Below, piece by piece: positions 51,016 to 59,425 of a DNA stretch of 64,000 nucleotides; within the stretch, counting starts at the first letter, position 1; each line of letters opens with the position of its first letter. The notes under the pieces were generated by a model that worked only from the letters and a program-made list of their open reading frames with translations, was not told the origin of the DNA and ran no database searches. The position numbers and the translations under genes are program-made. Source of the DNA: Iamia sp. SCSIO 61187. Lineage in GTDB: Bacteria; Actinomycetota; Acidimicrobiia; Acidimicrobiales; Iamiaceae. The DNA lies in NCBI RefSeq assembly GCF_019443745.1, contig NZ_CP050948.1, positions 4,654,001-4,718,000 of the forward strand. Direction: 5' to 3'.

Positions 51016-52671
51016 TCAGCCCTCGGTGGTCGTGGTGGCGTCCCCGTCGTCGGGGTCCGGGCCCTCGTCGTCGGCCTGCGGGTCGTCCCCGTCGGCGTCC
51101 TCGTCAGGCGGGGCGACGACCTCGCGCTCGATGCGGACGTCGCTCTGGGCCACGCCGGCCACGGTGATGCCGTCGACGGCCCGCAGCGTCCCGTCGGTCC
51201 GGTCGAAGTAGAGGATCGAGGCCTGGAGCGGCACCGGCTCGTCCCGCTGGAGGCTGCGCAGGCCGGCCCCGCCGGTCGACCCCTCGACCCGGAGCAGGGT
51301 GCCGTCGCCCAGGTCGTCGACGGCGCGGCGGTGGGTGTGGCCGGCCAGGACCAGCGGCACGAGCCCGCCCAGCTCGGCGGCGGTGCGGGGGTCGTGCACC
51401 AGGGCCACGTCGACGCGCTGGACCCCGGCGGAGTCGCGCAGGCCGGCGGCGGTGTCGTCGGCGAAGGCGTCGGCCACCTCCTGCTGGTCCTCGCCGCTGC
51501 CGGCCCGCTCCTTGTCGGGCGTGAAGCGCGGGTCGCCGATGCCCCAGAAGCGCAGCCCGCCGACGGTCACGGTGCTGTCGTCGAGGACGAAGGCGTTCTC
51601 CTGCCGGCCCACGGCGCGCTGGGTCGCCAGCGAGTCGTGGTTGCCCCGCACGTAGAGGTAGGGCGCGCCCACGTCCTCGATCAGCTCGACGAACCGACCC
51701 TCGAGCTCGGTGCCCCAGTCGTTGATGTCGCCGGTGTCGACGACCACGTCGACGGCGAACTGGGCGACGACCCGCTCGATGAGGGTGAAGGCCTGCGGGT
51801 TGAGGTGGAGGTCGCTCACGTGGAGCACGGCCACGGTGCTGCTGTCGCGCTGGAACGAGCGGATCGAGTCACCCGCCTGGTAGAGCACGGCCACGTTCTC
51901 GACCAGCCCGGCGAGCTGGGCGCTGTAGTCGTCGAGCCGATCGAGCACGTCCCGGGCGTCGCCCACCGCCGTCGGGGCGAGGGCGAGGACGCCCGAGTAG
52001 CGGGGCTCGGCCAACGACTCGGAGCGCCACGTCCGGGCGGCCACGCCCATCGAGCCGACCGTGGCCAGCAGGGCCACGAGCCCGCCGATCAGCACCTCGC
52101 GAGGCCGGAACCGCCGCAGCCCGGACAGGACGGCCCCGCCGACGGTGGCGGTGACGACGATGCGGAGGGCCAGCCGCTGCACGGCCGACCGCACCTCGTC
52201 GTCGAGCTCGGCCTCCAGCCCCTCGAGCAGCGTCGGGTCCTCGGCGATGGCCCGGGCCTCGTCGGCCTGGAGCTCGTCGACCCGCAGGTCGAGGCCGAGC
52301 GGCCCGCGGTGGGAGTCGAGGGTGATCCGCCCCAGCGGGGCCAGGTGGACCTCGGTCCCCCCGGCGAGGGACGGTCGGGCCGAGAAGGTGGCGTCGAACG
52401 GCCCGACCTCGGCCGGGGTGTCGCCGAAGGCCATCACGCCGATGGTCCCGCCCACCACGGCGATGGCCACGGTGAGGGCGATCCGGCCCAGCCGACGGAG
52501 CCAGGCCGGCGGCGACGGGAGGCGGTCCCGCCGGGGCAGCCACCCCGGCCGCGACGGGAGGCTGTCTCGCCGGGGCAGCCACCCCGGCAGCGACGGGAGG
52601 CTGTCTCGCCGGGGCAGCCACCTCGGGAGCGACGGGACCCAGCGCCTGCGGCGGTCGTCGGCGTCGTCCAC
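51016..52671 (-). CDS. Membrane-anchored calcineurin-like metallophosphoesterase
   Basis: The 551-aa product has an unusual N-terminus of three 13-residue repeats (SLPSLPGWLPRRD type), a transmembrane span (IALTVAIAVVGGTIGVMAFG), a periplasmic stretch, a second hydrophobic region, and the phosphoesterase domain with VLHVSDLHLN, VVDTGDINDWG, VRGNHDS and LAGHTHRR. The C-terminus is acidic and low-complexity. It may act on cell-envelope phosphoesters; substrate unknown. The start is a GTG at 52671. Confidence 0.88.
   Translation of the reverse strand: MDDADDRRRRWVPSLPRWLPRRDSLPSLPGWLPRRDSLPSRPGWLPRRDRLPSPPAWLRRLGRIALTVAIAVVGGTIGVMAFGDTPAEVGPFDATFSARPSLAGGTEVHLAPLGRITLDSHRGPLGLDLRVDELQADEARAIAEDPTLLEGLEAELDDEVRSAVQRLALRIVVTATVGGAVLSGLRRFRPREVLIGGLVALLATVGSMGVAARTWRSESLAEPRYSGVLALAPTAVGDARDVLDRLDDYSAQLAGLVENVAVLYQAGDSIRSFQRDSSTVAVLHVSDLHLNPQAFTLIERVVAQFAVDVVVDTGDINDWGTELEGRFVELIEDVGAPYLYVRGNHDSLATQRAVGRQENAFVLDDSTVTVGGLRFWGIGDPRFTPDKERAGSGEDQQEVADAFADDTAAGLRDSAGVQRVDVALVHDPRTAAELGGLVPLVLAGHTHRRAVDDLGDGTLLRVEGSTGGAGLRSLQRDEPVPLQASILYFDRTDGTLRAVDGITVAGVAQSDVRIEREVVAPPDEDADGDDPQADDEGPDPDDGDATTTTEG
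52512..52628. repeat. Three 39-bp tandem repeats in a phosphoesterase gene
   Basis: Units start at 52512, 52551 and 52590, with a partial fourth at 52629. Each encodes 13 residues (consensus SLPSxPGWLPRRD) in the cytoplasmic N-terminus. Units 2 and 3 are almost identical; unit 1 is more diverged. Unit length is a multiple of three, so copy number changes keep the frame. Confidence 0.85.
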
Positions 52672-52802
52672 CGCCCCTGCCTACCGCACCGCCGCCGGAC
52701 CTGCGATCGCACGTCCGGTGCCGATCGACGCCATCCCGGTGGCGTGAGGCACCGACCGGGGTGGACGCCACCCCGCCAGGTGCGGGCTGCCAGGCTGTCG
52801 CC

Positions 52803-54386
52803 ATGCCCGTGCCGGTCACCGACGACGCCGTCGTCCACCCCGAGCACCGGCCCGGTCGCAACCGACCGGTGTCGACGGAGGCGGCGCAGGAGGGTCGCCT
52901 CCTGGTGTGGCGGGTCTCCACCGGTGTCGCCCTGTCGGTCGGGCTCACCAACCTGCTCGGCGCCGTGGCCGTGTTCGCCTTCGGGGTCTGGGTCCTGCCG
53001 TCCGGGCCGATCCCCGACGAGGACCACGCCGTCGCCGTCAACCTGGTGATGGTGTCCATCTGGGTGCCGATCGCCGTCCTGACCGGGACGCTGTGGGGCT
53101 CGCGCAGCCTGCGCCCGGCCCGTCGGTGGCTCCTGGAGGGGAGGAGGCCGACGCAGGCGGAGGAGGAGGCGGTCCTGCGCGGCCCCATCCGGCTGTTCCG
53201 GGTGCAGCTCCGGCTGTGGCTGGCGTCGGCGGTCGTCTTCGCCACGGTCAACGGCCTGATCGCCCCCCGCCTGATCTGGCGCGTCGGCCTCCCGATCGTG
53301 CTGGGCGGCCTGACGACGAGCACCCTCACCTACCTCATCACCGAGCGGAGGTTGCGACCGCTCGCGGCGCGGGCCCTGGCCGAGGGCAGCCTCGACCGGC
53401 CCCGGCTGCCCGGCGTGATGGCCCGCCAGCTGCTGACGTGGGCCCTGGGCGCCGGCGTGCCCGTCCTCGGGCTGGTGATCTCGGGGACCTTCGCCGCCGT
53501 CGAGTCCGACACGTCGCGCCTCTCCCTGGCCGTCACCATGATCACCCTCGGCAGCACCTCGCTGGCGGTCGGGCTGTGGGCCACGCTGCTGGGCGCCAAG
53601 GCCGTCTCCGACCCGATCCGCTCGGTCCGCCAGGGTCTGGCCCGGGTCGAGGCGGGCGACCTCGACGCCGAGATCCCCGTGTACGACGGGAGCGAGGTCG
53701 GCCTCCTCCAGGACGGCTTCAACCGCATGGTCGGCGGGCTGCGCGAGCGCGAGCGGATCCGGGACCTCTTCGGCCGCCACGTGGGCACCGCGGTGGCGGC
53801 CGAGGCCGTCGACCACGAGTCGTCGCTCGGCGGCGAGGTGCGCGACATCGCCGTCCTCTTCGTCGACATCATCGCCTCGACCCGGCTCGCCTCCGAGCAG
53901 CCCCCGGCGGTGGTGGTCGAGGTGCTCAACCGGTTCTTCGCCGTGGTCGTGGCGACCGTCGACGACCACGGCGGGTGGATCAACAAGTTCCAGGGCGACG
54001 CCGCCCTGGCCGTGTTCGGGGCACCCGGACCCCACGACGACCCGGCCACGTGCGCCCTCGCCGCCGGTCGGGCCCTGGCCGAGCGGCTCGCGGCCGAGGT
54101 GCCCGACTGCCGCGCCGGCATCGGCATCGCCGCCGGGCCGGCTGTGGCCGGCAACGTCGGGGCCGAGGAGCGGTTCGAGTACACGGTCATCGGGGACCCG
54201 GTGAACGAGGCCGCCCGCCTGACGGAGATGGCCAAGGAGGTGCCGGGCGGGATGGTCGCCTCCGGGTCGGCCGTGGCCGCGGCCGCGGACGCCGAGGCCC
54301 GGCTCTGGGAGGCGGTCGACACCGTGACCCTGCGGGGCCGCACGGCGCCGACCGTCCTCCACGTGCCCCGATCGGCCGACGGTTGA
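52803..54386 (+). CDS. Class III adenylate/guanylate cyclase with six-span membrane and HAMP regions
   Basis: The 527-aa product has about six membrane spans, a HAMP linker (AVSDPIRSVRQGLARVEAGD) and a class III cyclase catalytic domain with VLFVDIIASTRLA (first metal Asp), NKFQGDAALAVFGAP (second metal Asp) and IGDPVNEAARL. The layout is the mycobacterial Rv1318c/Rv1319c type. It converts ATP to cAMP in response to membrane or HAMP-linked signals. GTP specificity cannot be ruled out. Confidence 0.92.
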   Translation: MPVPVTDDAVVHPEHRPGRNRPVSTEAAQEGRLLVWRVSTGVALSVGLTNLLGAVAVFAFGVWVLPSGPIPDEDHAVAVNLVMVSIWVPIAVLTGTLWGSRSLRPARRWLLEGRRPTQAEEEAVLRGPIRLFRVQLRLWLASAVVFATVNGLIAPRLIWRVGLPIVLGGLTTSTLTYLITERRLRPLAARALAEGSLDRPRLPGVMARQLLTWALGAGVPVLGLVISGTFAAVESDTSRLSLAVTMITLGSTSLAVGLWATLLGAKAVSDPIRSVRQGLARVEAGDLDAEIPVYDGSEVGLLQDGFNRMVGGLRERERIRDLFGRHVGTAVAAEAVDHESSLGGEVRDIAVLFVDIIASTRLASEQPPAVVVEVLNRFFAVVVATVDDHGGWINKFQGDAALAVFGAPGPHDDPATCALAAGRALAERLAAEVPDCRAGIGIAAGPAVAGNVGAEERFEYTVIGDPVNEAARLTEMAKEVPGGMVASGSAVAAAADAEARLWEAVDTVTLRGRTAPTVLHVPRSADG

Positions 54387-54421
54387 GGGTTGGGCCCGGC
54401 GGTCCGGGGGGAGCGACCGCC

Positions 54422-54880
54422 ATGGCCCGCTACACCACCACCCAGACCACCGGCTGGGACCCCGACACCGCCTTCGCCTGGATGGCCGACCTCCGCCACC
54501 TCGCCGACTGGGACCCCAGCATCGAGGCGTCGGAGCAGGTCGTCGGGGACGGGCCGGGCGTCGGCTCCGAGTACGACGTGTCCGTGCGCGCCGCGGGCGG
54601 TGTGCGGACCATGCGCTACCGGATCGAGGAGTGGGAACCGGCCGCCCGTCGCCTGCTGGCGGTGTCGGAGACCCCGGTGCTCACCTCCTACGACCGGATC
54701 TCGGTCGAGGCGGTCGAGGGCGACGTCCGCACCACCGCGGTGACCTACGACGCCGACCTGGTCATGAAGGGCCCGGCCAAGGTCGCCGACCCGCTCGTCG
54801 CCCTCGGCTTCCGGAAGATGGGCGACGAGGCCGCCGTCGGCCTGGCCGAGGCGCTCCACCGGGCCGCCCCGCCGACCTGA
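54422..54880 (+). CDS. SRPBCC/polyketide-cyclase-like protein
   Basis: The 152-aa product has the START/SRPBCC pattern (WDPDTAFAWMADLRHLADWD, TMRYRIEEWEPAARRLLAV, LGFRKMGDEAAVGLAEAL). GGGGGGAG precedes the ATG. Such proteins bind hydrophobic ligands. It follows the cyclase by 35 bp and is probably cotranscribed. Confidence 0.85.
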   Translation: MARYTTTQTTGWDPDTAFAWMADLRHLADWDPSIEASEQVVGDGPGVGSEYDVSVRAAGGVRTMRYRIEEWEPAARRLLAVSETPVLTSYDRISVEAVEGDVRTTAVTYDADLVMKGPAKVADPLVALGFRKMGDEAAVGLAEALHRAAPPT

Positions 54881-54908
54881 CCGGGAACACCGGGACCCTC
54901 CGGGACGT

Positions 54909-54926
54909 TAGTTGTCTGTGCAACTA
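54909..54926. promoter_or_regulatory. TAGTTG-N6-CAACTA operator upstream of pirin
   Basis: A perfect inverted repeat with TAGTTG and CAACTA half-sites 20 bp before the pirin start. MarR-family redox or phenolic-responsive regulators often bind TAGTTG...CAACTA palindromes; the regulator itself is not in this window. Confidence 0.5.
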
Positions 54927-54944
54927 CTGTCCAGGAGGCCCCTG

Positions 54945-55916
54945 ATGCCCGCCACCACCGTCGACGACCTCACCACCCTCGAGCGCATCCCGGCCGCCGA
55001 CCGGGCCCACTCGCGCCCCGTCCGCTCGGTCACCACCGCCCCGACCGGCTACGAGGGCGAGGGGTTCCCCGTCCGGCGGGCCTTCGCCGGCGTCGACCTG
55101 GCCGACCTCGACCCCTTCGTCCACATGGACCAGATGGGCGAGGTCGAGTACGCCCCGGGTGAGCCCAAGGGCACCTCGTGGCACCCCCACCGGGGCTTCG
55201 AGACCGTCACCTACATGATCGACGGCACCATGGAGCACCAGGACTCCGAGGGCGGCGGCGGCGTCATCACCAACGGCGACACCCAGTGGATGACCGCCGG
55301 CTCGGGCCTGCTCCACGTCGAGCGCCCGCCGGAGGCGCTGGTGGCCAGCGGCGGCCTCTTCCACGGCATCCAGCTGTGGGTGAACCTCCCCAGCGGCCAG
55401 AAGATGGCCACGCCCCGGTACCAGGACCTGCGCTCGGGTGAGGTGGCCCTGGCCGGCTCGCCCGACGCCGGCGCCCTCGTCCGGGTCATCGCCGGCACCG
55501 TCGCCGGCCACCGCGGCCCGGGTTCGACCCACACCCCGATGGCCATGGTCCACGCCACCGTCGCCCCCGGCGCCGAGCTGGTGCTCCCGTGGCCCGAGGG
55601 GTTCAACGCCCTGGGCTACGTCCTGGCCGGCGAGGGCGACGTCGGCCCGGACCGCCGCCCCGTGTCGGCGGGCCAGACCGTGGTCTTCGCACCCGGACCG
55701 TCGGTCGCCGGCGAGCATGCGAGCGGCGCAGGTGGTCTCGCGGTGGGGGCCGCCGCCACCCAGGACAGCCGGACCGACGCCCTCGAGGTCCTGTTCCTCG
55801 GCGGCCGTCCGATCCGGGAGCCGGTCGCCTGGATGGGCCCGTTCGTCATGAACACGCGCGACGAGCTGCGGCAGGCCTACGAGGACTTCCAGAGCGGACG
55901 CTTCGGCCGCTTCTGA
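54945..55916 (+). CDS. Pirin-family protein
   Basis: The ATG at 54945 follows AGGAGG at 54933-54938. The 323-aa product has two cupin barrels; pirin signature residues are in HPHRGFETVTYMI and GSGLLHVE, which carry the metal-binding His/Glu. Pirins act as quercetinases or redox-sensitive regulators. A MarR-type palindrome in its promoter supports stress-responsive control. Confidence 0.92.
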   Translation: MPATTVDDLTTLERIPAADRAHSRPVRSVTTAPTGYEGEGFPVRRAFAGVDLADLDPFVHMDQMGEVEYAPGEPKGTSWHPHRGFETVTYMIDGTMEHQDSEGGGGVITNGDTQWMTAGSGLLHVERPPEALVASGGLFHGIQLWVNLPSGQKMATPRYQDLRSGEVALAGSPDAGALVRVIAGTVAGHRGPGSTHTPMAMVHATVAPGAELVLPWPEGFNALGYVLAGEGDVGPDRRPVSAGQTVVFAPGPSVAGEHASGAGGLAVGAAATQDSRTDALEVLFLGGRPIREPVAWMGPFVMNTRDELRQAYEDFQSGRFGRF

Positions 55917-55917
55917 A

Positions 55918-55944
55918 GACGGAGGGGGTCAGACCCCGTCCGTC
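55918..55944. repeat. Palindrome with GGGGTCAGACCCC core
   Basis: 27-bp palindrome (one G:G mismatch), starting right after the pirin stop. The stop codon of the convergent YjbR gene (TGA, 55931-55929 minus) is in its centre. Shares the GGGTCWGACCC core with 42223-42251. Confidence 0.7.
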
Positions 55945-56327
55945 CGGTCGGGGCGGACCTGGCGGGCCAATGCCTTGGGGGCGACGCAGCAGTAGGCGTC
56001 GGCGACGATCCCCGCCACCTCGTCCCAGTCGACGTCGCGGTCGAGCCGGACGCCCAGCCAGCCCCGGTGGCCGACGTAGGGCGGGCGAAAGAACCGCTCC
56101 GGCTCGGCCTCCACGAGCGTGGCCTGGACCCCGTCGGGCGCCGCGCACCAGATCCCCAGGATGCCGTCCCCGTGGTGGTCGTCGAGGTACATGACGAAGG
56201 TCTTCTTCTCGCGGATGAAGAAGGTGGGCGAGCCGTGGCTCAGCCGCTCCGAGGTCTCGGGCAAGGCCAGGCAGATCTCCCGCAGCCGGGCGAGGGCACG
56301 GTGGTCGGTGTCGAAGGTCCACTCCAC
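55929..56327 (-). CDS. MmcQ/YjbR-family protein
   Basis: The 132-aa product (GTG 56327) contains LALPETSERLSHGSPTFFIR, KTFVMYLDDHHG and YVGHRGWLGVRLDRDVDW, the CyaY-like fold of the MmcQ/YjbR DNA-binding-like family. Function is unproven. Its last codons and stop lie inside the GGGGTCAGACCCC palindrome. Confidence 0.88.
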   Translation of the reverse strand: MEWTFDTDHRALARLREICLALPETSERLSHGSPTFFIREKKTFVMYLDDHHGDGILGIWCAAPDGVQATLVEAEPERFFRPPYVGHRGWLGVRLDRDVDWDEVAGIVADAYCCVAPKALARQVRPDRTDGV

Positions 56328-56442
56328 ACCCCGATCATCGTCGCGACGGCCGGGTCTCCGCCGGGGGTGCGGGCGTCGACGTCCTCCGACCCCGCCCCCC
56401 GCCCTCTGGGGGCCGGCGATGCCGACGCCGTACTCTCGGACC

Positions 56443-58464
56443 ATGAGCGAGGCACCCGAGCGCCAGGCCCACCAGCTCTACGACGCCGAGGGCAACCCCA
56501 CCCGGGAGCGGCCGTGGATCATCCGCACCTACTCGGGCCACTCCAGCCCGAAGGCGTCCAACGCCCTGTACCGCCAGAACCTGGCCGCCGGGCAGACCGG
56601 GCTGTCGATCGCCTTCGACCTCCCGACCCAGTGCGGCTACGACTCCGACGACCCCATCGCCCGCCCCGAGGTCGGCAAGGTCGGGGTGCCGATCAACAGC
56701 GTCGACGACATGCGCGTGCTGTTCGACGAGATCCCGATCGAGGACATGAACACCTCGATGACCATCAACGGCACGGCCATGTGGCTCCTGGCCCTGTACA
56801 TCGCCGTGGCCCGCGAGCGGGGCGTCGACGTCAGCCAGCTCACGGGCACGACCCAGAACGACCTCATCAAGGAGTACCTGGCCCGGGGGACCTACATCTT
56901 CCCGCCGGCCGACAGCCTCCGGATCATCGCCGAGATGTACGAGTTCTGCCTGGAGGAGGTGCCCCGCTGGAACGCCTCCAACATCTGCTCGTACCACCTG
57001 CAGGAGGCGGCGGCGACGCCGGTCCAGGAGCTGGCCTTCGCCCTGGCCAACGCCATCAGCCTCCTCGACCTGATCAAGGAGCGGGGCCACTTCGACGACG
57101 ACCAGTTCGCCCGGGTCGTGGGGCGCATCAGCTTCTTCGTGAACTCGGGGATCCGGTTCGTCGAGGAGATGTGCAAGATGCGCGCCTTCGGCGAGCTGTG
57201 GGACGAGTACACCCGCGACCGCTTCGGCGTCACCGACCCGAAGTACCGCCGCTTCCGCTACGGCGTGCAGGTCAACTCCCTCGGTCTCACCGAGAGCCAG
57301 CCCGAGAACAACGCCTGGCGCATCCTGATCGAGGCCCTCGGGGTCACGCTCAGCCGTGACGCCCGGGCCCGGGCGGTCCAGCTCCCGGCCTGGAACGAGG
57401 CGCTGTCGCTGCCCCGCCCGTGGGACCAGCAGTGGTCGCTGCGCCTCCAGCAGATCCTCGCCTACGAGACCGATCTGCTCGAGTACCCCGACCTGTTCGA
57501 GGGGTCGGTCGTCGTCGAGTCCAAGGTGGCCGAGCTCAAGGAGCAGGCCCGGGCCGAGATCGAGTCGATCCTCGGCATGGGCGGCGTGATCCCCGCCATC
57601 GAGTCCGGCTACCTCAAGTCGGCGCTGGTGCGCTCGATGAGCGAGCGGATCAGCCGGATCAACAGCGGCGAGCAGATCGTCGTGGGCCTCAACAGGTGGA
57701 CCGACGGCATCCCCTCCCCCCTGCTCGGCGGCGAGGACGGCGGGCTGTTCAAGATCGACGAGACCGCCTACGCCGACGCCGTCGAGGGCCTGGAGCGGGT
57801 GCGCGCCACCCGCGACGCCGCCCGCGTCGAGGCCGCCCTCGACGCCCTCAAGGCCGCCGCCCGCGACGGCAGCTCGATGATGGAGCCGTCGATCGAGTGC
57901 GCCCTCGCCCGGGTCACCACCGGCGAGTGGGCCGGGGCCCTGCGCGAGGTGTTCGGCGAGTACCGCCCCGCCACCGGCGTCGACGGCCAGCGCCTGGGCC
58001 TGGCCGGCGACCGCGTCGACGCCCTGCGGACCCGCATCCAGGCCCTGGCCGACGGGCTGGGCCGGCGGCCCAAGATCCTCGTCGGCAAGCCCGGCCTCGA
58101 CGGCCACTCCAACGGGGCCGAGGTCATCGCCGTGTCGGCCCGCCACGTCGGCTTCGACGTCGTGTACTCCGGCATCCGACTGAGCCCGGAGGACATCGTG
58201 CAGTCGGCCGTCGAGGAGGGCGTCGACCTCATCGGGGCGTCGGTCCTGTCCGGCAGCCACGTCGAGCTGGCCCAGCAGATCACCGACGGCCTGGCCAAGC
58301 ACGACGCCGCCCACATCCACCTGGTGGTCGGCGGGATCATCCCGAGCAGCGACGTCCAGAAGCTCGAGGCCGCCGGCGTGGCCCGCGTCTACACGCCGAG
58401 CGACTACGAGATCATCGACATCATGGAGTCGATCACCGACGTGATCGAGACCGCCAAGAGCTGA
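56443..58464 (+). CDS. ecm: Ethylmalonyl-CoA mutase (cobalamin-dependent)
   Basis: The 673-aa product has an N-terminal TIM barrel (WIIRTYSGHSSPKASNALY, GLSIAFDLPTQCGYDSDDP) and a C-terminal B12-binding domain. The B12 loop reads KPGLDGHSNGAEVIA, with His555 as the cobalt ligand. DGHSNGAE is the Ecm (MeaA) pattern, versus DGHDRG in methylmalonyl-CoA mutase. Ecm acts in the ethylmalonyl-CoA pathway for acetyl-CoA assimilation. TACTCT lies six bases before the ATG. Other pathway genes are not adjacent. Confidence 0.88.
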   Translation: MSEAPERQAHQLYDAEGNPTRERPWIIRTYSGHSSPKASNALYRQNLAAGQTGLSIAFDLPTQCGYDSDDPIARPEVGKVGVPINSVDDMRVLFDEIPIEDMNTSMTINGTAMWLLALYIAVARERGVDVSQLTGTTQNDLIKEYLARGTYIFPPADSLRIIAEMYEFCLEEVPRWNASNICSYHLQEAAATPVQELAFALANAISLLDLIKERGHFDDDQFARVVGRISFFVNSGIRFVEEMCKMRAFGELWDEYTRDRFGVTDPKYRRFRYGVQVNSLGLTESQPENNAWRILIEALGVTLSRDARARAVQLPAWNEALSLPRPWDQQWSLRLQQILAYETDLLEYPDLFEGSVVVESKVAELKEQARAEIESILGMGGVIPAIESGYLKSALVRSMSERISRINSGEQIVVGLNRWTDGIPSPLLGGEDGGLFKIDETAYADAVEGLERVRATRDAARVEAALDALKAAARDGSSMMEPSIECALARVTTGEWAGALREVFGEYRPATGVDGQRLGLAGDRVDALRTRIQALADGLGRRPKILVGKPGLDGHSNGAEVIAVSARHVGFDVVYSGIRLSPEDIVQSAVEEGVDLIGASVLSGSHVELAQQITDGLAKHDAAHIHLVVGGIIPSSDVQKLEAAGVARVYTPSDYEIIDIMESITDVIETAKS

Positions 58465-58483
58465 CCCGCCTCGACCCCATCCC

Positions 58484-58602
58484 GTTCTGTCGCGGCAGGC
58501 GCTCATCCGTGAGCGCTCAGCGCGACAGAACCGAGAGCACCCGGGCCGACGGCGGTTCTGTCGCGGCAAGCGCTCATCGGTGAGCGCTCAGCGCGACAGA
58601 AC
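58484..58602. repeat. Two direct copies of the 48-bp GTTCTGTCGCG...CGCGACAGAAC hairpin
   Basis: Copies at 58484-58531 and 58555-58602 differ at two positions. Each has 11-bp perfect terminal arms and an inner GCGCTCA/TGAGCGC stem, in the gap between the convergent ecm and crcB genes; copy 2 ends three bases before the crcB stop. The spacer is 23 bp, close to the 22 bp of the pair at 6903-7020. Confidence 0.9.
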
Positions 58603-58605
58603 CGA

Positions 58606-58950
58606 TCAGGTCAGGGCCAGGCCGAGGGCGGCGGCGCCGAGGCCGAGGGCCAGCGAGACCGCCACCCGGGTGGCAGCGACCCGCCGCTCGCCCGCCCGCA
58701 GGTCCTCGGCGACGCCGTGGGCGAAGGCGGACCAGGTCGTCAGAGCACCGCAGAACCCGGTGCCGAGGACGGTGAGCGTCGAGGTCGAGAGGCGGCCGTC
58801 GAGCTGGGCGCCGACGAGAAGGCCCAGCAGCAGGCTGCCCACCACGTTCACCACGACGATGCCGGCCCCGTCGCGCCGGACCGCGGTCGCGACGAGGTGG
58901 CGGGCCACGGCCCCCAGGCCCGCGGCCACCGCGACGGCGAGGACCGTCAC
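58606..58950 (-). CDS. crcB: CrcB/Fluc fluoride channel subunit
   Basis: The 114-aa product has four spans and the Fluc motifs (GLGAVARHLV, NVVGSLLLGLLVG, GTGFCGALTTWSAF). The GTG overlaps the stop of the second crcB copy (GTGA). Paired CrcB genes make dual-topology heterodimers that export fluoride. In this copy the second motif reads GALTTWSAF, less canonical than its partner. Confidence 0.9.
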   Translation of the reverse strand: MTVLAVAVAAGLGAVARHLVATAVRRDGAGIVVVNVVGSLLLGLLVGAQLDGRLSTSTLTVLGTGFCGALTTWSAFAHGVAEDLRAGERRVAATRVAVSLALGLGAAALGLALT

Positions 58951-59321
58951 CGGTCCCCCGCTCCCACCCGGGCGCCGAGCGCGGCCAGCCCGACGCCGCC
59001 CACAAGGGAGGCGGCGAGCACCGCGAGCGCCAGCCCCGGTCGTCCGGCGGCGATGCCCCGGTCGGTCTCGACGGCCAGCGTCGAGAACGTCGTGAACCCG
59101 CCGAGCACGCCGGTCCCCAACCCGAGCCGGATCAGGCTGTCGGGCCCGAGCCGGGCGGCGAGCACACCGATCAGGAGGCAGCCGGCCAGGTTGACCGCCA
59201 ACGTCCCCCACCCGACCCCACCCGCGGCCGTGGGCCACGTGGCCGTGATCGCCCACCGGGCCAGCGCCCCGGCCGCACCGCCGGCGCCCACCACGGCGAG
59301 CGCGGCCGGCCGGGTGTCCAC
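58947..59321 (-). CDS. crcB: CrcB/Fluc fluoride channel subunit
   Basis: The 124-aa product has four spans with GAAGALARWAI, NLAGCLLIGVLAA and GTGVLGGFTTFSTLAVE, closer to the Fluc consensus than the downstream copy. TAGGTT lies six bases before the GTG, so it may be leaderless. I looked for a fluoride riboswitch in the 59322-59425 gap and saw none. Confidence 0.92.
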   Translation of the reverse strand: MDTRPAALAVVGAGGAAGALARWAITATWPTAAGGVGWGTLAVNLAGCLLIGVLAARLGPDSLIRLGLGTGVLGGFTTFSTLAVETDRGIAAGRPGLALAVLAASLVGGVGLAALGARVGAGDR

Positions 59322-59425
59322 GGGCCGAACCTACCGGGCGCCCTGCGGCGGACGTCCCTCGACGCGTCGGGACGGGCACGGCGCGCCGGCTCGCAGGGGG
59401 CGAGGTCCGGTGCGAGGCTCGGACC

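Noticed and set aside
56443-58464. Methylmalonyl-CoA mutase
   Set aside because: The B12 motif is DGHSNGAE, the pattern of ethylmalonyl-CoA mutase, and no small subunit or epimerase is next to it.
59322-59425. Fluoride riboswitch upstream of crcB
   Set aside because: No conserved pseudoknot motif (GGNGAUGG...) is visible, and TAGGTT six bases from the GTG leaves no room for a leader.
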